Of a stretch of 38,455 nt of DNA, positions 1 to 7,435 are shown piece after piece. The notes under the pieces are model-generated. The model did no database searches. It was not told the DNA's origin and saw only the letters and a list, made by a program, of their open reading frames with translations. This DNA is from Pseudomonadota bacterium (lineage in GTDB: Bacteria > Pseudomonadota > Gammaproteobacteria > SURF-13). The translations under genes were made by a program, and so were the position numbers. The stretch is from positions 1 to 38,455 of the forward strand of contig JAQBXX010000012.1 of NCBI GenBank assembly GCA_027624315.1. The letters run 5' to 3'. Each line of letters opens with the position of its first letter. The first letter of the stretch is position 1.

Positions 1-1
1 T

Positions 2-454
2 CCCGCACCGATGACGGCGCCCGCGGCCCCGGCTGCACCTGCACCGGTTCCCGCACCCGCTGCCGTTCCAGCAGCGCCTGCTCCCGCGCCTGCGGCGGCC
101 GCACCGGCACCGGCAGCACCCGCCGCTGCCTCGGCGGCCACAGAAGCGGCCCCCGCCCCCGCACCGGCATCCTCCGGCGGCGCGCTCGACATGGAGGCCG
201 GCAAGGCGCTCGCCAAGCAGAGCGGCTGTCTCGCCTGTCACAACATCGAGCAGAAGCGCGTCGGCCCGTCATGGAACGATGTGGGCAAGAAATACAAGGG
301 CGACGCGGGTGCGCGTGACAACCTCATCAAGTGGGTGCACGCCGGCGGCACCGGGCGCTGGCAGATGGGCACGATGCCGGCGTATTCGCCGCGCGTGCCG
401 GACGCCGACATCGAGAAACTGGTGGACTTCATGCTCTCGCTGCCCAAGGAGTAG
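2..454 (+). CDS. c-type cytochrome with Ala/Pro-rich leader (5' partial)
   Basis: Small class I c-type cytochrome, an electron carrier expected in the periplasm or tethered to the membrane. The reading frame is open to the left edge, so the true start and any signal peptide or membrane anchor lie outside the window; ATG at 11 is only the first in-frame Met. About 55 residues of almost pure Ala/Pro form a flexible linker. They are followed by one haem-binding CLACH motif (Cys73, Cys76, His77 counted from the ATG) and a probable distal Met ligand in MGTMPAYSP. The C-terminal helix ends in KLVDFMLSLPKE. Length and fold suit a cytochrome c551/c552-like domain. The redox partner cannot be told from context. 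A G/C-rich hairpin lies shortly downstream. Confidence 0.85.
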   Translation, partial: PAPMTAPAAPAAPAPVPAPAAVPAAPAPAPAAAAPAPAAPAAASAATEAAPAPAPASSGGALDMEAGKALAKQSGCLACHNIEQKRVGPSWNDVGKKYKGDAGARDNLIKWVHAGGTGRWQMGTMPAYSPRVPDADIEKLVDFMLSLPKE

Positions 455-504
455 CACATCACGCGGCCCTGTCACGGGGGCGCACACGGAAGCGCAGAAA
501 TATT

Positions 505-535
505 CCCTCCCCCCTTGCCTGCAACAAGGGGAGGG
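505..535 (+). terminator. Hairpin downstream of cytochrome gene
   Basis: A C-rich left arm (ccctcc...cccttg) pairs with caaggggaggg across a loop of about 7 nt, with two extra C residues bulged in the left arm. It lies 50 nt after the cytochrome stop and has no strong T-run. It could be a terminator or a dispersed palindromic repeat. Confidence 0.35.
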
Positions 536-581
536 TGTTGTTGTCCACGGTAGATGGATGACTTAGCCTGGCCAATCTTCA

Positions 582-723
582 GGGCACCTCTAAAAATGCG
601 TCTTTTGTCTTTATGCGGCGTTGAAATCCTGCTCGGAATGCTCATGTACTGGCGTGTACACTCCGCTTCCTCGCAGGCTTTCGCCTTGCCTAAAGACAAA
701 ATCCACTATTTTTAGAGGTGCCC
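582..723. mobile_element. MITE-like element, 142 bp, with 16-bp perfect terminal inverted repeats
   Basis: The left end GGGCACCTCTAAAAAT (582-597) is the exact reverse complement of the right end ATTTTTAGAGGTGCCC (708-723). Directly outside both ends is the 4-bp direct repeat TTCA (578-581 and 724-727), as left by transposition. A second nested repeat, TTTTGTCTTTA (603-613) against TAAAGACAAAA (691-701), and an imperfect central palindrome around TGTAC make the whole element able to fold. There is no coding capacity, so it would be non-autonomous. A solo copy of one end occurs at 33569-33586. The right end abuts the following gene. Confidence 0.75.
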
Positions 724-732
724 TTCAGACCA

Positions 733-2199
733 ATGCATTCAATGGGGCACAGGACAGTGCGGCTGGCGTACAGGTGTTTGCCTGCGCTTGCAGTTGCCCT
801 GACAGTCAGTCTTCCGGCGGCGGCGGATAGGGCAGACCCTTTTGCCACCGGAGACCTGGTCGCCAAATCCCAGGCCGCCAGCATCAACAGAGCCGCAGCC
901 TCGCCCTGCAATTTCAGTGACGTGGACCAAGCGCCGCTGACGTTGCCCGACGTGGTGGAGCGCGCGCTGTGCAACAATCCGCAAACCCGTGAGGCGTGGG
1001 CGAACGCGCGGGCGCAGGCGGCACAAGTCGGTGTGGGCGAGGCGGCCTTTCTGCCCTCCCTCAGCGCCAGCGGCTCGTTCACACACAACAACACCAGCAG
1101 TACGACCAGCCATCAGGAGAGCGTGGGCCTGTCGCTCACCTATCGGCTGTACGATTTTGGCGGCCGCGACGCCACACTGGAAAATGCCAGACAGGTGCTG
1201 GCCGCGGTCAATGCCACGCAGGACGCCACACTCCAGTCCGTGTTTCTGGCCGCGGTGCAGGCGTACTACCAGCTCTTCGCCACTCAGGCGGCCGTGGATT
1301 CCGCAACCGAGGCGGAGAAATCCAGCCGCGAAAGTTTCAATGCCGCCGCCGCGCGCTACAACGTGGGCAGCGGCACGCCGGCGGACAAATTGCAGACACA
1401 GACCGCCTACTCGCAGGCGGTGCTGAACCGCATCCGCGCCGAGGGCGATGCCAGGAACGCGCAGGGCACGCTCGCCAACGTCATGGGACTCGATGCGAAT
1501 CTGGCGTTTGCCATCACGCCACCGCTGGCGCGCACGCCCGATGCCCGGTTCGAAGGCGATGTTGCGCGCCTGATCGAAGAGGCGCGCAGGAACCGGCCCG
1601 ATCTCGCCGCCGCGGAGGCGCAAATCAAGGCCGCGCAGGCCAACGTTGCGGCGGTGCAGGCGTCCGGCAAGCCCAGCATTTCACTCACCTCCGATCTCAC
1701 TCGCAGCGATACGAGCAGCGCCGGACCGCTCAACAGCGCCGCGCTGGGCGTCGCGGTGAGCATCCCGCTCTTTACCGGCTTCAATACCACATATCGCACC
1801 CAGGCCGCGCAAGCGCAGGTCGAAACCCGCACCGCGCAGCGCGACCGCCTGAGCCAGCAGGTGGCGCTCGACGTATGGAAGGCGTACCAGAACCTGACCA
1901 CGGAAACCCAGTCCCTGAAAACCAGCGCCGACCTGTCGGAGCGCGCAGCGATTGCCCGCGCACTGGTGAACCGTCCGCGTCTCATTCTGGCGGACGAGCC
2001 GACCGGCAATCTCGACACGGCGACCAGCCGCGAGATCATGCATATCTTCACGCGGCTCAACCAAGAGGACGGCATCACCATCCTGCTGGTCACCCACGAA
2101 CACGACATCGCGGCCTACGCCAAACGGCTGGTGCAGTTTGTCGACGGCCGGGTTGTCCACGATGGCGCCGTGACTCATCTCGAAGGGGCGCCTGCATGA
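733..2199 (+). CDS. TolC-family outer-membrane factor fused to C-terminal part of a MacB-type ATPase
   Basis: Residues 1 to about 400 are a TolC/OEP-family channel protein: signal peptide ending near LPAAADRAD, then the two helical repeats ([36 protein letters not shown]). At about nucleotide 1940, after LKTSADL, the frame runs directly into [20 protein letters not shown], the tail of an ABC ATPase. This part has Walker B, the D-loop (TGNLD) and the H-loop (LLVTHEHD), but no Walker A, Q-loop or full LSGGQ signature. The last helix and strand of the TolC fold, any macA-like adaptor gene and the first two thirds of the ATPase are absent. The simplest reading is an in-frame deletion across tolC-macA-macB, real or from assembly, and neither half should work alone. 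The ATG at 733 is preferred; the GTG at 718 lies inside the mobile element. It overlaps the permease gene by 4 bp (ATGA). Confidence 0.8.
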   Translation: MHSMGHRTVRLAYRCLPALAVALTVSLPAAADRADPFATGDLVAKSQAASINRAAASPCNFSDVDQAPLTLPDVVERALCNNPQTREAWANARAQAAQVGVGEAAFLPSLSASGSFTHNNTSSTTSHQESVGLSLTYRLYDFGGRDATLENARQVLAAVNATQDATLQSVFLAAVQAYYQLFATQAAVDSATEAEKSSRESFNAAAARYNVGSGTPADKLQTQTAYSQAVLNRIRAEGDARNAQGTLANVMGLDANLAFAITPPLARTPDARFEGDVARLIEEARRNRPDLAAAEAQIKAAQANVAAVQASGKPSISLTSDLTRSDTSSAGPLNSAALGVAVSIPLFTGFNTTYRTQAAQAQVETRTAQRDRLSQQVALDVWKAYQNLTTETQSLKTSADLSERAAIARALVNRPRLILADEPTGNLDTATSREIMHIFTRLNQEDGITILLVTHEHDIAAYAKRLVQFVDGRVVHDGAVTHLEGAPA

Positions 2200-3335
2200 C
2201 AGGCGCGATGCTTGCGGAGGCGTGGCATGCGATGGGTGCGAACCGGCTGCGCACGTTTCTCACCATGCTCGGCATGGTGATCGGCGTCGGCGCCGTCATC
2301 CTGATGCTGGCCATCGGCCGCGGCGCGCAGTTTCAGGTGGAGCAGTCCATCGCGTCGATGGGCAGCAATTTGTTCATCATCCTGTCGGGCTCCTCGACCG
2401 CGGGCGGCGTGCGGCTGGGAGGCGGCGCGGCGCCCACCCTTACCCTGGGTGACGCGCAGGCCATCGCGGAGCTGCCCACCATCGCGGCGGTCGCGCCCAC
2501 CGTGCCCGGCGGCGCGCAGATCGTGTACGGCCAAAACAACTGGGGCACGCAGGTGCTGGGCACGACGCCGAGCTATCTCGATGTGCGCGACTGGCGCATC
2601 GAAGCCGGATATCCCTTCACCGACTCGGACGTGCGCTCCGCCACGCGTGTAGCGCTCGTGGGGCAGACCGTCGCAAAGAATCTGTTCGGCGAAGAGGAGC
2701 CGGTCGGCAAGACGATACGTATCAAGCAGAGCCCGTACCTTGTCATCGGGCTGCTCGCGGCGAAAGGGCAGAGCCTGGACGGACGTGATCAGGACGACAC
2801 CATCCTCGTTCCGGTGACCACCGCGCAACGCAAACTCTTCGGCACCCAGTTTCAGGGCACCGTGCGCTTCATCATGGCACAGGCCACCGCGCCGGAGGCC
2901 ATGGCGGGCACGGAACGCGCCATCAACCAGTTGCTGCGCCAGCGCCACCGCCTGCAGGAAGGCACGGACAGCGATTTCACCGTGCGAAATCTCGCCGCGG
3001 TCGCCAACACCGCGGCGGAAACCGCCCGCATCATGTCGCTCATGCTCGGCGCCATCGGCATCCGCATGGCCGTCGGCGCACGCCAGCGCGACATCCTGCT
3101 GCAATTCCTGCTCGAAGCCATCATCATTTCCGTCGTCGGCTGCCTGGTGGGAGTGATACTCGGCGTAGGCGGCGCGGTGCTGGCAAATAAAATCACCGGG
3201 ACCGCCGTAGTCATCACCCTGAGCTCCGTGGTCATGGCGTTCCTCGTCGCCGCTGGCGTAGGCGTCTTCTTCGGATTCTATCCCGCCAACAAGGCCGCCC
3301 GCCTGGAACCCATTGATGCGCTGCGATACCAGTAA
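2196..3335 (+). CDS. MacB/FtsX-type ABC transporter permease with internal deletion
   Basis: Inner-membrane permease of a MacB-type (type VII) ABC exporter. The N-terminal membrane helix ([20 protein letters not shown]) is followed by the periplasmic MacB_PCD domain (about residues 45-245) and the C-terminal FtsX domain. Family members normally read GAIASISLLVGGIGIMN...[12 protein letters not shown]. Here LMLGAI joins straight to GIRMAVGAR, so roughly 27 residues holding the second membrane helix and its cytoplasmic end are missing. Two C-terminal helices and the final [15 protein letters not shown] remain. With three helices instead of four the topology is compromised. The start overlaps the stop of the preceding fusion gene (ATGA), which fits one operon with separate ATPase and permease genes, as in YknYZ-type systems. 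The substrate is unknown. Confidence 0.85.
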   Translation: MTGAMLAEAWHAMGANRLRTFLTMLGMVIGVGAVILMLAIGRGAQFQVEQSIASMGSNLFIILSGSSTAGGVRLGGGAAPTLTLGDAQAIAELPTIAAVAPTVPGGAQIVYGQNNWGTQVLGTTPSYLDVRDWRIEAGYPFTDSDVRSATRVALVGQTVAKNLFGEEEPVGKTIRIKQSPYLVIGLLAAKGQSLDGRDQDDTILVPVTTAQRKLFGTQFQGTVRFIMAQATAPEAMAGTERAINQLLRQRHRLQEGTDSDFTVRNLAAVANTAAETARIMSLMLGAIGIRMAVGARQRDILLQFLLEAIIISVVGCLVGVILGVGGAVLANKITGTAVVITLSSVVMAFLVAAGVGVFFGFYPANKAARLEPIDALRYQ

Positions 3336-3396
3336 TGTGGTTCCCCCCGCACCCTTCGCTTCGCTCTTCCCTCCGGGAGAGCCCCTATTTGTTTTC

Positions 3397-3475
3397 CCCT
3401 CTCCCTCTGGGAGAGGGCAGGGTGAGGGAGCGCGAAAATCAGCCCTCATCCTATCCTTCTCCCGGAGGGAGAAGG
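3397..3475. repeat. Two tandem perfect hairpins (9-bp stems) after the permease gene
   Basis: The first hairpin pairs ccctctccc (3397-3405) with gggagaggg (3409-3417); the second pairs ccttctccc (3455-3463) with gggagaagg (3467-3475). Both have 3-nt loops. The G/C-rich 'gagagggcagggtgaggg' type sequence resembles dispersed intergenic repeats seen in many proteobacteria. It may also stop transcription of the efflux operon, although there is no T-run. Confidence 0.55.
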
Positions 3476-3594
3476 TATCCGGAAAACAAGAATATTTTAT
3501 GCGCTGCTGAGCTAACGTCTTGATAGCTTGAAAGATGACACGCGAGGGCGCAAAGTGCCGGAATACAAGGCCGCATTTAGGCGGCATATTTCTA

Positions 3595-4043
3595 GTTATG
3601 CGTAAAAAATGATCACTATCGCAGTAATCTGGTGCCTCATAGGCTTTCTGTTCGGCATACCAAGGTCGAAGGCGAGATATTTTGATGCTCTTGAAGAAAG
3701 AAAATCTTATAAGTCTGTTCTTGGCTGGTGGGATTATTTCGAGATTTGGGTCATTACATTATTTGAACAAGCCAAATGGACAATATTAGGGGTGCTTTCC
3801 GGAATTTCGTACATTGCTTGGTTTTTGCTCGAATTGGCCATAGCAAACAAAAAGGAACTGGAGAAGCCAAGTAATCTCGGTGCAATTGGCTTTAGTATAT
3901 TGGTCTTCATTCTTGGCGCAATCGCGCTCGAAAAAGCAAATGAAGAAAAAATTACACGCAGAAGAAAAGCGCATAACAAGTAGCTTCACCGGACAAAATA
4001 CTCGCTGCGCTCGCATTTTTCCGGTGAGCTAGCGCGGTAGGGC
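3595..4043 (+). mobile_element. Candidate integron gene cassette with degenerate attC
   Basis: GTTATGC (3595-3601) precedes the small ORF by 7 nt. Its exact complement GCATAAC (3971-3977) overlaps the ORF's end. After GCATAAC comes a hairpin arm tagcttcaccgga (3981-3993) pairing with tccggtgagcta (4020-4031), with one unpaired T. That resembles the extrahelical base and the L/R arms of an attC site. The right-hand core is GTAGGGC (4037-4043), one base off the GTTRRRY consensus. No integrase or second clear attC is in the window. Assignment rests on layout and is tentative. Confidence 0.45.
3609..3983 (+). CDS. Small AT-rich membrane protein of unknown function (cassette-borne?)
   Basis: A 124-residue protein I do not recognise. 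It has an N-terminal hydrophobic helix (TIAVIWCLIGFLFGI), a middle hydrophobic stretch (ILGVLSGISYIAWFLLELAI), a third near the C-terminus (LGAIGFSILVFILGAIAL), and a basic tail (KITRRRKAHNK). It is therefore probably a three-helix inner-membrane protein. Base composition is clearly more AT-rich than the housekeeping genes around it, suggesting recent acquisition. No Shine-Dalgarno sequence is visible ahead of the ATG, which begins 7 nt after a GTTATGC core site. Lack of an own ribosome-binding site is common in integron cassettes. It lies between the damaged efflux operon and the BrnTA module. Confidence 0.65.
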   Translation: MITIAVIWCLIGFLFGIPRSKARYFDALEERKSYKSVLGWWDYFEIWVITLFEQAKWTILGVLSGISYIAWFLLELAIANKKELEKPSNLGAIGFSILVFILGAIALEKANEEKITRRRKAHNK

Positions 4044-4117
4044 GCAATAACCAAAGGGCATTGCGCCGCATGTGTCTTAGGCAACTATCCGGTGCAATGC
4101 GCTCCGTTTATTGCACC
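4041..4117. repeat. Pair of REP-like palindromes (ggcgcaat / ggtgcaat type)
   Basis: Copy 1 (4041-4067) has arms ggcgcaat and attgcgcc; copy 2 (4091-4117) has arms ggtgcaat and attgcacc. Each has an 8-bp perfect stem and an 11-nt loop, and the loops read in opposite orientation (aataaccaaagggcat against atgcgctccgtttatt). This matches a widespread family of intergenic 'gcaataa...cattgc' palindromes in proteobacteria. No function is assigned. Confidence 0.55.
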
Positions 4118-4127
4118 CCACGGCCTA

Positions 4128-4161
4128 TTGCCAAATATGTACATTGTGCATATACTTATGC
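4128..4161 (+). promoter_or_regulatory. brnTA promoter with overlapping palindromic operator
   Basis: The -35 TTGCCA (4128-4133) and -10 TATACT (4151-4156) are separated by exactly 17 nt. Two inverted repeats overlap them: tatgtac/gtgcata (one mismatch) in the spacer, and gcata/tatgc around the -10. This placement suits autorepression by the RHH antitoxin. The predicted transcript start falls at or next to the ATG at 4162, so brnT may be leaderless. Confidence 0.6.
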
Positions 4162-4428
4162 ATGCGCTTTCAATTCGACCCGCGAAAATCCGCTTCAAAT
4201 CTCAAGAAACACGGGGTTTCGTTCGCCGATGCTGAAGGCGTGTTCTTTGATCCGCTGTCCATACACCAGGCAGATTCCGGCGCGGAAGACGAAGAAAGGT
4301 TCGTTGCCGTCGGAATGGGAAGCTCCGGGCAGATTCTGGTGGTAGTGTATACGCTGCGCGGCGACGACATCAGGCTGATTTCCGCGCGCCATGCTACTCA
4401 TCGAGAGGCTATAACCTATGAAACGTGA
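4162..4428 (+). CDS. brnT: BrnT family type II toxin (DUF497)
   Basis: An 88-residue BrnT-type ribonuclease toxin, expected to cleave RNA and stop translation when not held by BrnA. It shows the family pattern: N-terminal FQFDPRKSASNLKKHGVSF, then a strand and loop with DPLS, then GQILVVVYTLRGDDIRLISARHATHREAITYE. The conserved R..SAR and late Arg/Glu residues are present. The track ORF begins upstream at a TTG, but ATG 4162 gives the standard family N-terminus and follows the promoter directly. The gene overlaps brnA by 11 bp, the usual toxin-first order of this system. Confidence 0.88.
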   Translation: MRFQFDPRKSASNLKKHGVSFADAEGVFFDPLSIHQADSGAEDEERFVAVGMGSSGQILVVVYTLRGDDIRLISARHATHREAITYET

Positions 4429-4720
4429 ATATGATTTTTCCAAGGGTAAACGCGGCGCGCTGCTTCCGGCAAAGGGCAAAACGCGCATTACCATTTTCAT
4501 CGACGACGCAGTGCTTTCATTATTTCGGGCGCGCGCGGAAAAGGCAGGGACAGGTTATCAAACCATGATGAACGAGGCCCTTCGGGCATTCTTGTCTTCT
4601 CGTGCAGAGGAGCCGCTTACCGAGTCGGTGCTTCGCCAGGTCATTCGCGAAGAAGTACCAAAGCTGTCCCGGCCAGCAACACGCTCAGGCGGACGCGGCA
4701 AACAGCGCCGCGCCGCTTAG
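4418..4720 (+). CDS. brnA: BrnA family antitoxin (ribbon-helix-helix)
   Basis: A 100-residue antitoxin partner of BrnT. Residues about 24-66 form a ribbon-helix-helix DNA-binding fold: the strand TRITIFIDDAVLSLFRARAE, then a helix with GTGYQTMMNEALRAFL, a typical BrnA feature. It should bind and neutralise BrnT and repress the shared promoter at 4128-4161. The C-terminus (PATRSGGRGKQRRAA) is basic and probably disordered, and it is somewhat longer than in the shortest family members. The start overlaps the brnT coding end, implying translational coupling. Confidence 0.85.
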   Translation: MKREYDFSKGKRGALLPAKGKTRITIFIDDAVLSLFRARAEKAGTGYQTMMNEALRAFLSSRAEEPLTESVLRQVIREEVPKLSRPATRSGGRGKQRRAA

Positions 4721-4815
4721 CTAACAGAAACCTGGGGTCGAGTCTTGCAGTGATGCATTTGGTGTGGTGGGCTCACTGCATATATGCTCTTCCCCACTTT
4801 AAGCCGGGGAGAGGG

Positions 4816-4873
4816 TTGACAGCCTTCCTGTAATTACTTACCATAAAGTAAGGATTTGTATTATAAGTAAGGA
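4816..4873 (+). promoter_or_regulatory. Promoter and operator of the AbrB/PIN toxin-antitoxin operon
   Basis: The -35 TTGACA (4816-4821) is followed by a 17-nt spacer and -10 TACCAT (4839-4844). Half-sites CTTAC (4837-4841), GTAAG (4848-4852) and GTAAG (4867-4871) form one inverted and one direct repeat over and after the -10. The last copy, GTAAGGA, also contributes the ribosome-binding site of the antitoxin gene. This suits autoregulation by the AbrB-type protein. Confidence 0.55.
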
Positions 4874-4880
4874 GATTCCA

Positions 4881-5126
4881 ATGTCCGGCGCACGGCTCAC
4901 CAGTAAAGGGCAAACCACTATCCCGAAAGAAGTAAGGGATTTTCTTCACCTTGAAGCGGGCGACAGGGTGGACTTCATTTTGCTGGATGACGGCAGGGTG
5001 TTGTTGCAGCCTGCTACCAGAGATGTATCCAGTCTCAGGGGTATGTTGCATCGCAAGGGTATGAAGAGCGTTTCCGTTGAGCAGATGAATGCAGCGATAA
5101 GAAAGCGTGCGGCACGCAATACATGA
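4881..5126 (+). CDS. AbrB/MazE-type antitoxin (VapB-like)
   Basis: An 81-residue swapped-hairpin AbrB/SpoVT DNA-binding protein. Residues 4-48 carry the domain signature RLTSKGQTTIPKEVRDFLHL then GDRVDFILLDDGRVLLQPA. The C-terminal part (LRGMLHRKGMKSVSVEQMNA) is the segment that usually wraps around a PIN toxin. A strong Shine-Dalgarno (aaggag) lies 7 nt before ATG 4881. It overlaps the toxin gene by 4 bp (ATGA), the standard antitoxin-first VapBC arrangement. It should bind the GTAAG half-sites just upstream. Confidence 0.88.
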   Translation: MSGARLTSKGQTTIPKEVRDFLHLEAGDRVDFILLDDGRVLLQPATRDVSSLRGMLHRKGMKSVSVEQMNAAIRKRAARNT

Positions 5127-5515
5127 AGGGGCTCGACACCAATATTTTGGTGCGCTACCTGACTCAAGATGAGCCCGATCAGGCGCTGCGCGCTGCGCGC
5201 TTCATCGAGAAGGCGAGTGCAGATGACCGGCTGTTGATTAACAGTGTTGTGCTTTGTGAGTTGGTGTGGGTATTGGAATCCGCCTATGATTTCCATAAGG
5301 AAATCATTGTTGATGTCATCGAGAAAATATTTGCGACCAGCCAATTTGAAATCGAAGACAAGAGCACCGCATGGCTAGCCTTTAATGACTATAAACGACA
5401 TAAAGCCGACTTCGCCGATTGTTTGATCGGCAGGGAAAACTCTGCTTTGGGATGCAGCGAAACAATGACTTTCGATAAAAGGCTTAAGGGGCTGGAGGGA
5501 TTCAAGCTGCTGTAG
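5123..5515 (+). CDS. vapC: PIN domain toxin (VapC family)
   Basis: A 130-residue PIN-domain endoribonuclease, the toxin partner of the preceding AbrB-type antitoxin. The acidic metal-binding residues are all present: Asp5 in GLDTNILVRYL, Glu46 in VVLCELVWVL, and Asp96 and Asp99 in KADFADCLI, plus the C-terminal TFDKRL motif. The protein is full length for the family, so the module looks intact. AT content is higher than in the flanking core genes, fitting an acquired module next to brnTA. The start is fixed by the ATGA overlap with the antitoxin stop. Confidence 0.88.
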   Translation: MKGLDTNILVRYLTQDEPDQALRAARFIEKASADDRLLINSVVLCELVWVLESAYDFHKEIIVDVIEKIFATSQFEIEDKSTAWLAFNDYKRHKADFADCLIGRENSALGCSETMTFDKRLKGLEGFKLL

Positions 5516-5532
5516 GGAGTGCCGACTGACTT

Positions 5533-5555
5533 CCGGGCGGAGTAAGGCCGCCCGG
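5533..5555 (+). terminator. Hairpin after the PIN toxin gene
   Basis: A perfect 8-bp stem ccgggcgg (5533-5540) / ccgcccgg (5548-5555) with a 7-nt loop lies 18 nt after the toxin stop. No T-run follows, so it is a possible but atypical terminator separating the accessory patch from lepA. Confidence 0.4.
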
Positions 5556-5632
5556 TACTCAATCAGCGTGATTTCCCGCGCCGGTAGGGGTGGTTTGGGT
5601 TATAATTTGCCTCCGCAACAAGGTGTTGGACA

Positions 5633-7435
5633 GTGGTTCCTATCTCGCATATTCGCAATTTTTCCATCATCGCTCACATCGATCACGGCAAGTCCACGCT
5701 GGCGGATCGCTTCATCGAGCTTTGCGGCGGGCTGACGGCGCGCGAGATGTCGGCGCAGGTGCTGGATTCGATGGATCTGGAGCGTGAGCGCGGCATCACC
5801 ATCAAGGCGCAGTGCGTGTCGCTCAATTACAAGGCGAGCAACGGCGAGACCTACCTGCTCAATCTCATCGACACGCCCGGCCACGTCGATTTTTCCTATG
5901 AAGTGTCGCGCTCGCTCGCGGCGTGCGAGGGGGCGCTGCTGGTGGTGGATGCGGCGCAGGGCGTGGGCGCGCAGAGCGTGGCCAACTGTTACATCGCCAT
6001 CGAGCAGGGCCTCACGGTGGTGCCGGTGCTGAACAAGGTGGACCTCCCCACGGCGGAGCCGGAACGAGTCATCAAGGAAATCGAAGAGATCATCGGCATC
6101 GAGGCCGAGGCTGCGCTGCACGTGAGCGCCAAGACCGGCCTCGGCGTGAAAGAGGTGCTGGAAGAGGTCATCCGGCTGGTCCCCGCGCCCGGCGGAGATG
6201 CCGCTGCGCCGCTGCAGGCACTCATCATCGATTCCTGGTTTGACAATTTCGTGGGCGTGATTTCGCTGGTGCGTGTGATGCAGGGCCGCATCAGCCCCAA
6301 GGACAAGATCAAGGTGATGTCTACCGGGCGCGCGTTCCAGGTGGAGAAGGTGGGCATCTTCACGCCCAAGCGCACCGAGACGCAGGGGCTAAGTGCGGGC
6401 GAGGTGGGTTATATGATCGCCGGCATCAAGGACGTGAACGGCGCGCCGGTGGGCGATACGCTCACGCACGTTGACCGCCCGGCGCTGAAAGCGCTCGCCG
6501 GTTTCAAGGCGGTGCAGCCGCAGGTGTTCGCGGGGCTGTTCCCGATCGACGCGGAAGATTACGAGGCGTTTCGCGAGGCGCTCGGCAAGCTGAAGCTGAA
6601 CGACGCCTCGCTGCATTACGAACCGGAGACCTCGCAGGCGCTGGGCTTCGGCTTCCGCTGCGGCTTTCTCGGCCTGCTGCACATGGAGATTGTGCAGGAG
6701 CGGCTGGAGCGCGAATATCAGCTCAACCTGATCAGCACCGCGCCCACGGTGGTGTACGAGGTGCTGACCACCAAGGGCGAGGTGCTGCGTGTGGACAGTC
6801 CGTCCAAGCTGCCGCCGCAGAACCAGCTTGCCGAGACGCGCGAGCCGATCATCCGTGCTGACATCTTCGTGCCACAGCAATTTCTGGGCGAAGTACTTGG
6901 TCTGTGCGAGGAAAAGCGCGGCACGCAGAAGAATCTGCAATTTCACGGCAAGCAGGTGTCGCTGTCCTACGATCTGCCCCTGAACGAGGTGGTGATGGAT
7001 TTCTTCGACCGGTTGAAATCTGTGAGCCGGGGCTATGCGTCCTTCAGCTATCAGTTTGACCGCTTTCAGGCCGCGGACCTGGAGCGGCTCGATATTCTCA
7101 TCAACGGCGAGCGCGTGGATGCGCTGTCGCTCATCGTGCACCGCGCGCGCAGCCAGAGCCGCGGGCGCGAACTGGTGGAGAAGATGAAGGAGATCATCCC
7201 GCGCCAGATGTTCGAGGTCGCCATCCAGGCGGCGGTCGGCACGCACGTGATTGCGCGCCAGACGGTGAAGGCGATGCGTAAAAACGTCATCGCAAAATGC
7301 TACGGCGGCGACATCTCGCGCAAACGCAAGCTGCTGGAAAAACAGAAGGCCGGCAAGAAGCGCATGAAGCAGGTGGGCAGGGTGGAAATTCCGCAGGAGG
7401 CATTTTTGGCGGTGCTCAAGGTAGGTAAACGATGA
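5633..7435 (+). CDS. lepA: Elongation factor 4 (LepA), ribosome-associated GTPase
   Basis: A 600-residue translational GTPase that acts on stalled or back-translocated ribosomes. G1 [13 protein letters not shown]3 DTPGHVDF and G4 NKVD in [13 protein letters not shown] are intact. They are followed by domain II, the EF-G-like III/V domains and the LepA-specific C-terminal domain ending [20 protein letters not shown]. Length is normal for LepA. GTG 5633 gives the standard N-terminus ([14 protein letters not shown]), with AAGGTG 7 nt upstream. A TATAAT sits at 5601 but has no good -35. lepB follows, as in most gammaproteobacteria; the junction carries a partial duplication. Confidence 0.97.
   Translation: MVPISHIRNFSIIAHIDHGKSTLADRFIELCGGLTAREMSAQVLDSMDLERERGITIKAQCVSLNYKASNGETYLLNLIDTPGHVDFSYEVSRSLAACEGALLVVDAAQGVGAQSVANCYIAIEQGLTVVPVLNKVDLPTAEPERVIKEIEEIIGIEAEAALHVSAKTGLGVKEVLEEVIRLVPAPGGDAAAPLQALIIDSWFDNFVGVISLVRVMQGRISPKDKIKVMSTGRAFQVEKVGIFTPKRTETQGLSAGEVGYMIAGIKDVNGAPVGDTLTHVDRPALKALAGFKAVQPQVFAGLFPIDAEDYEAFREALGKLKLNDASLHYEPETSQALGFGFRCGFLGLLHMEIVQERLEREYQLNLISTAPTVVYEVLTTKGEVLRVDSPSKLPPQNQLAETREPIIRADIFVPQQFLGEVLGLCEEKRGTQKNLQFHGKQVSLSYDLPLNEVVMDFFDRLKSVSRGYASFSYQFDRFQAADLERLDILINGERVDALSLIVHRARSQSRGRELVEKMKEIIPRQMFEVAIQAAVGTHVIARQTVKAMRKNVIAKCYGGDISRKRKLLEKQKAGKKRMKQVGRVEIPQEAFLAVLKVGKR

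Noticed and set aside
996-2195. N-terminal 400 codons of the 779-codon track ORF that ends in the permease
   Set aside because: This part is an out-of-frame reading of the TolC-like gene; the permease starts at 2196.
3511-3601. A complete second attC upstream of the cassette-like gene
   Set aside because: Only the GTTATGC core is convincing; no matching left core and paired arms could be drawn.
5578-5606. lepA promoter based on TATAAT at 5601-5606
   Set aside because: The -10 is perfect but no -35 or extended -10 can be seen; left out of the feature list.
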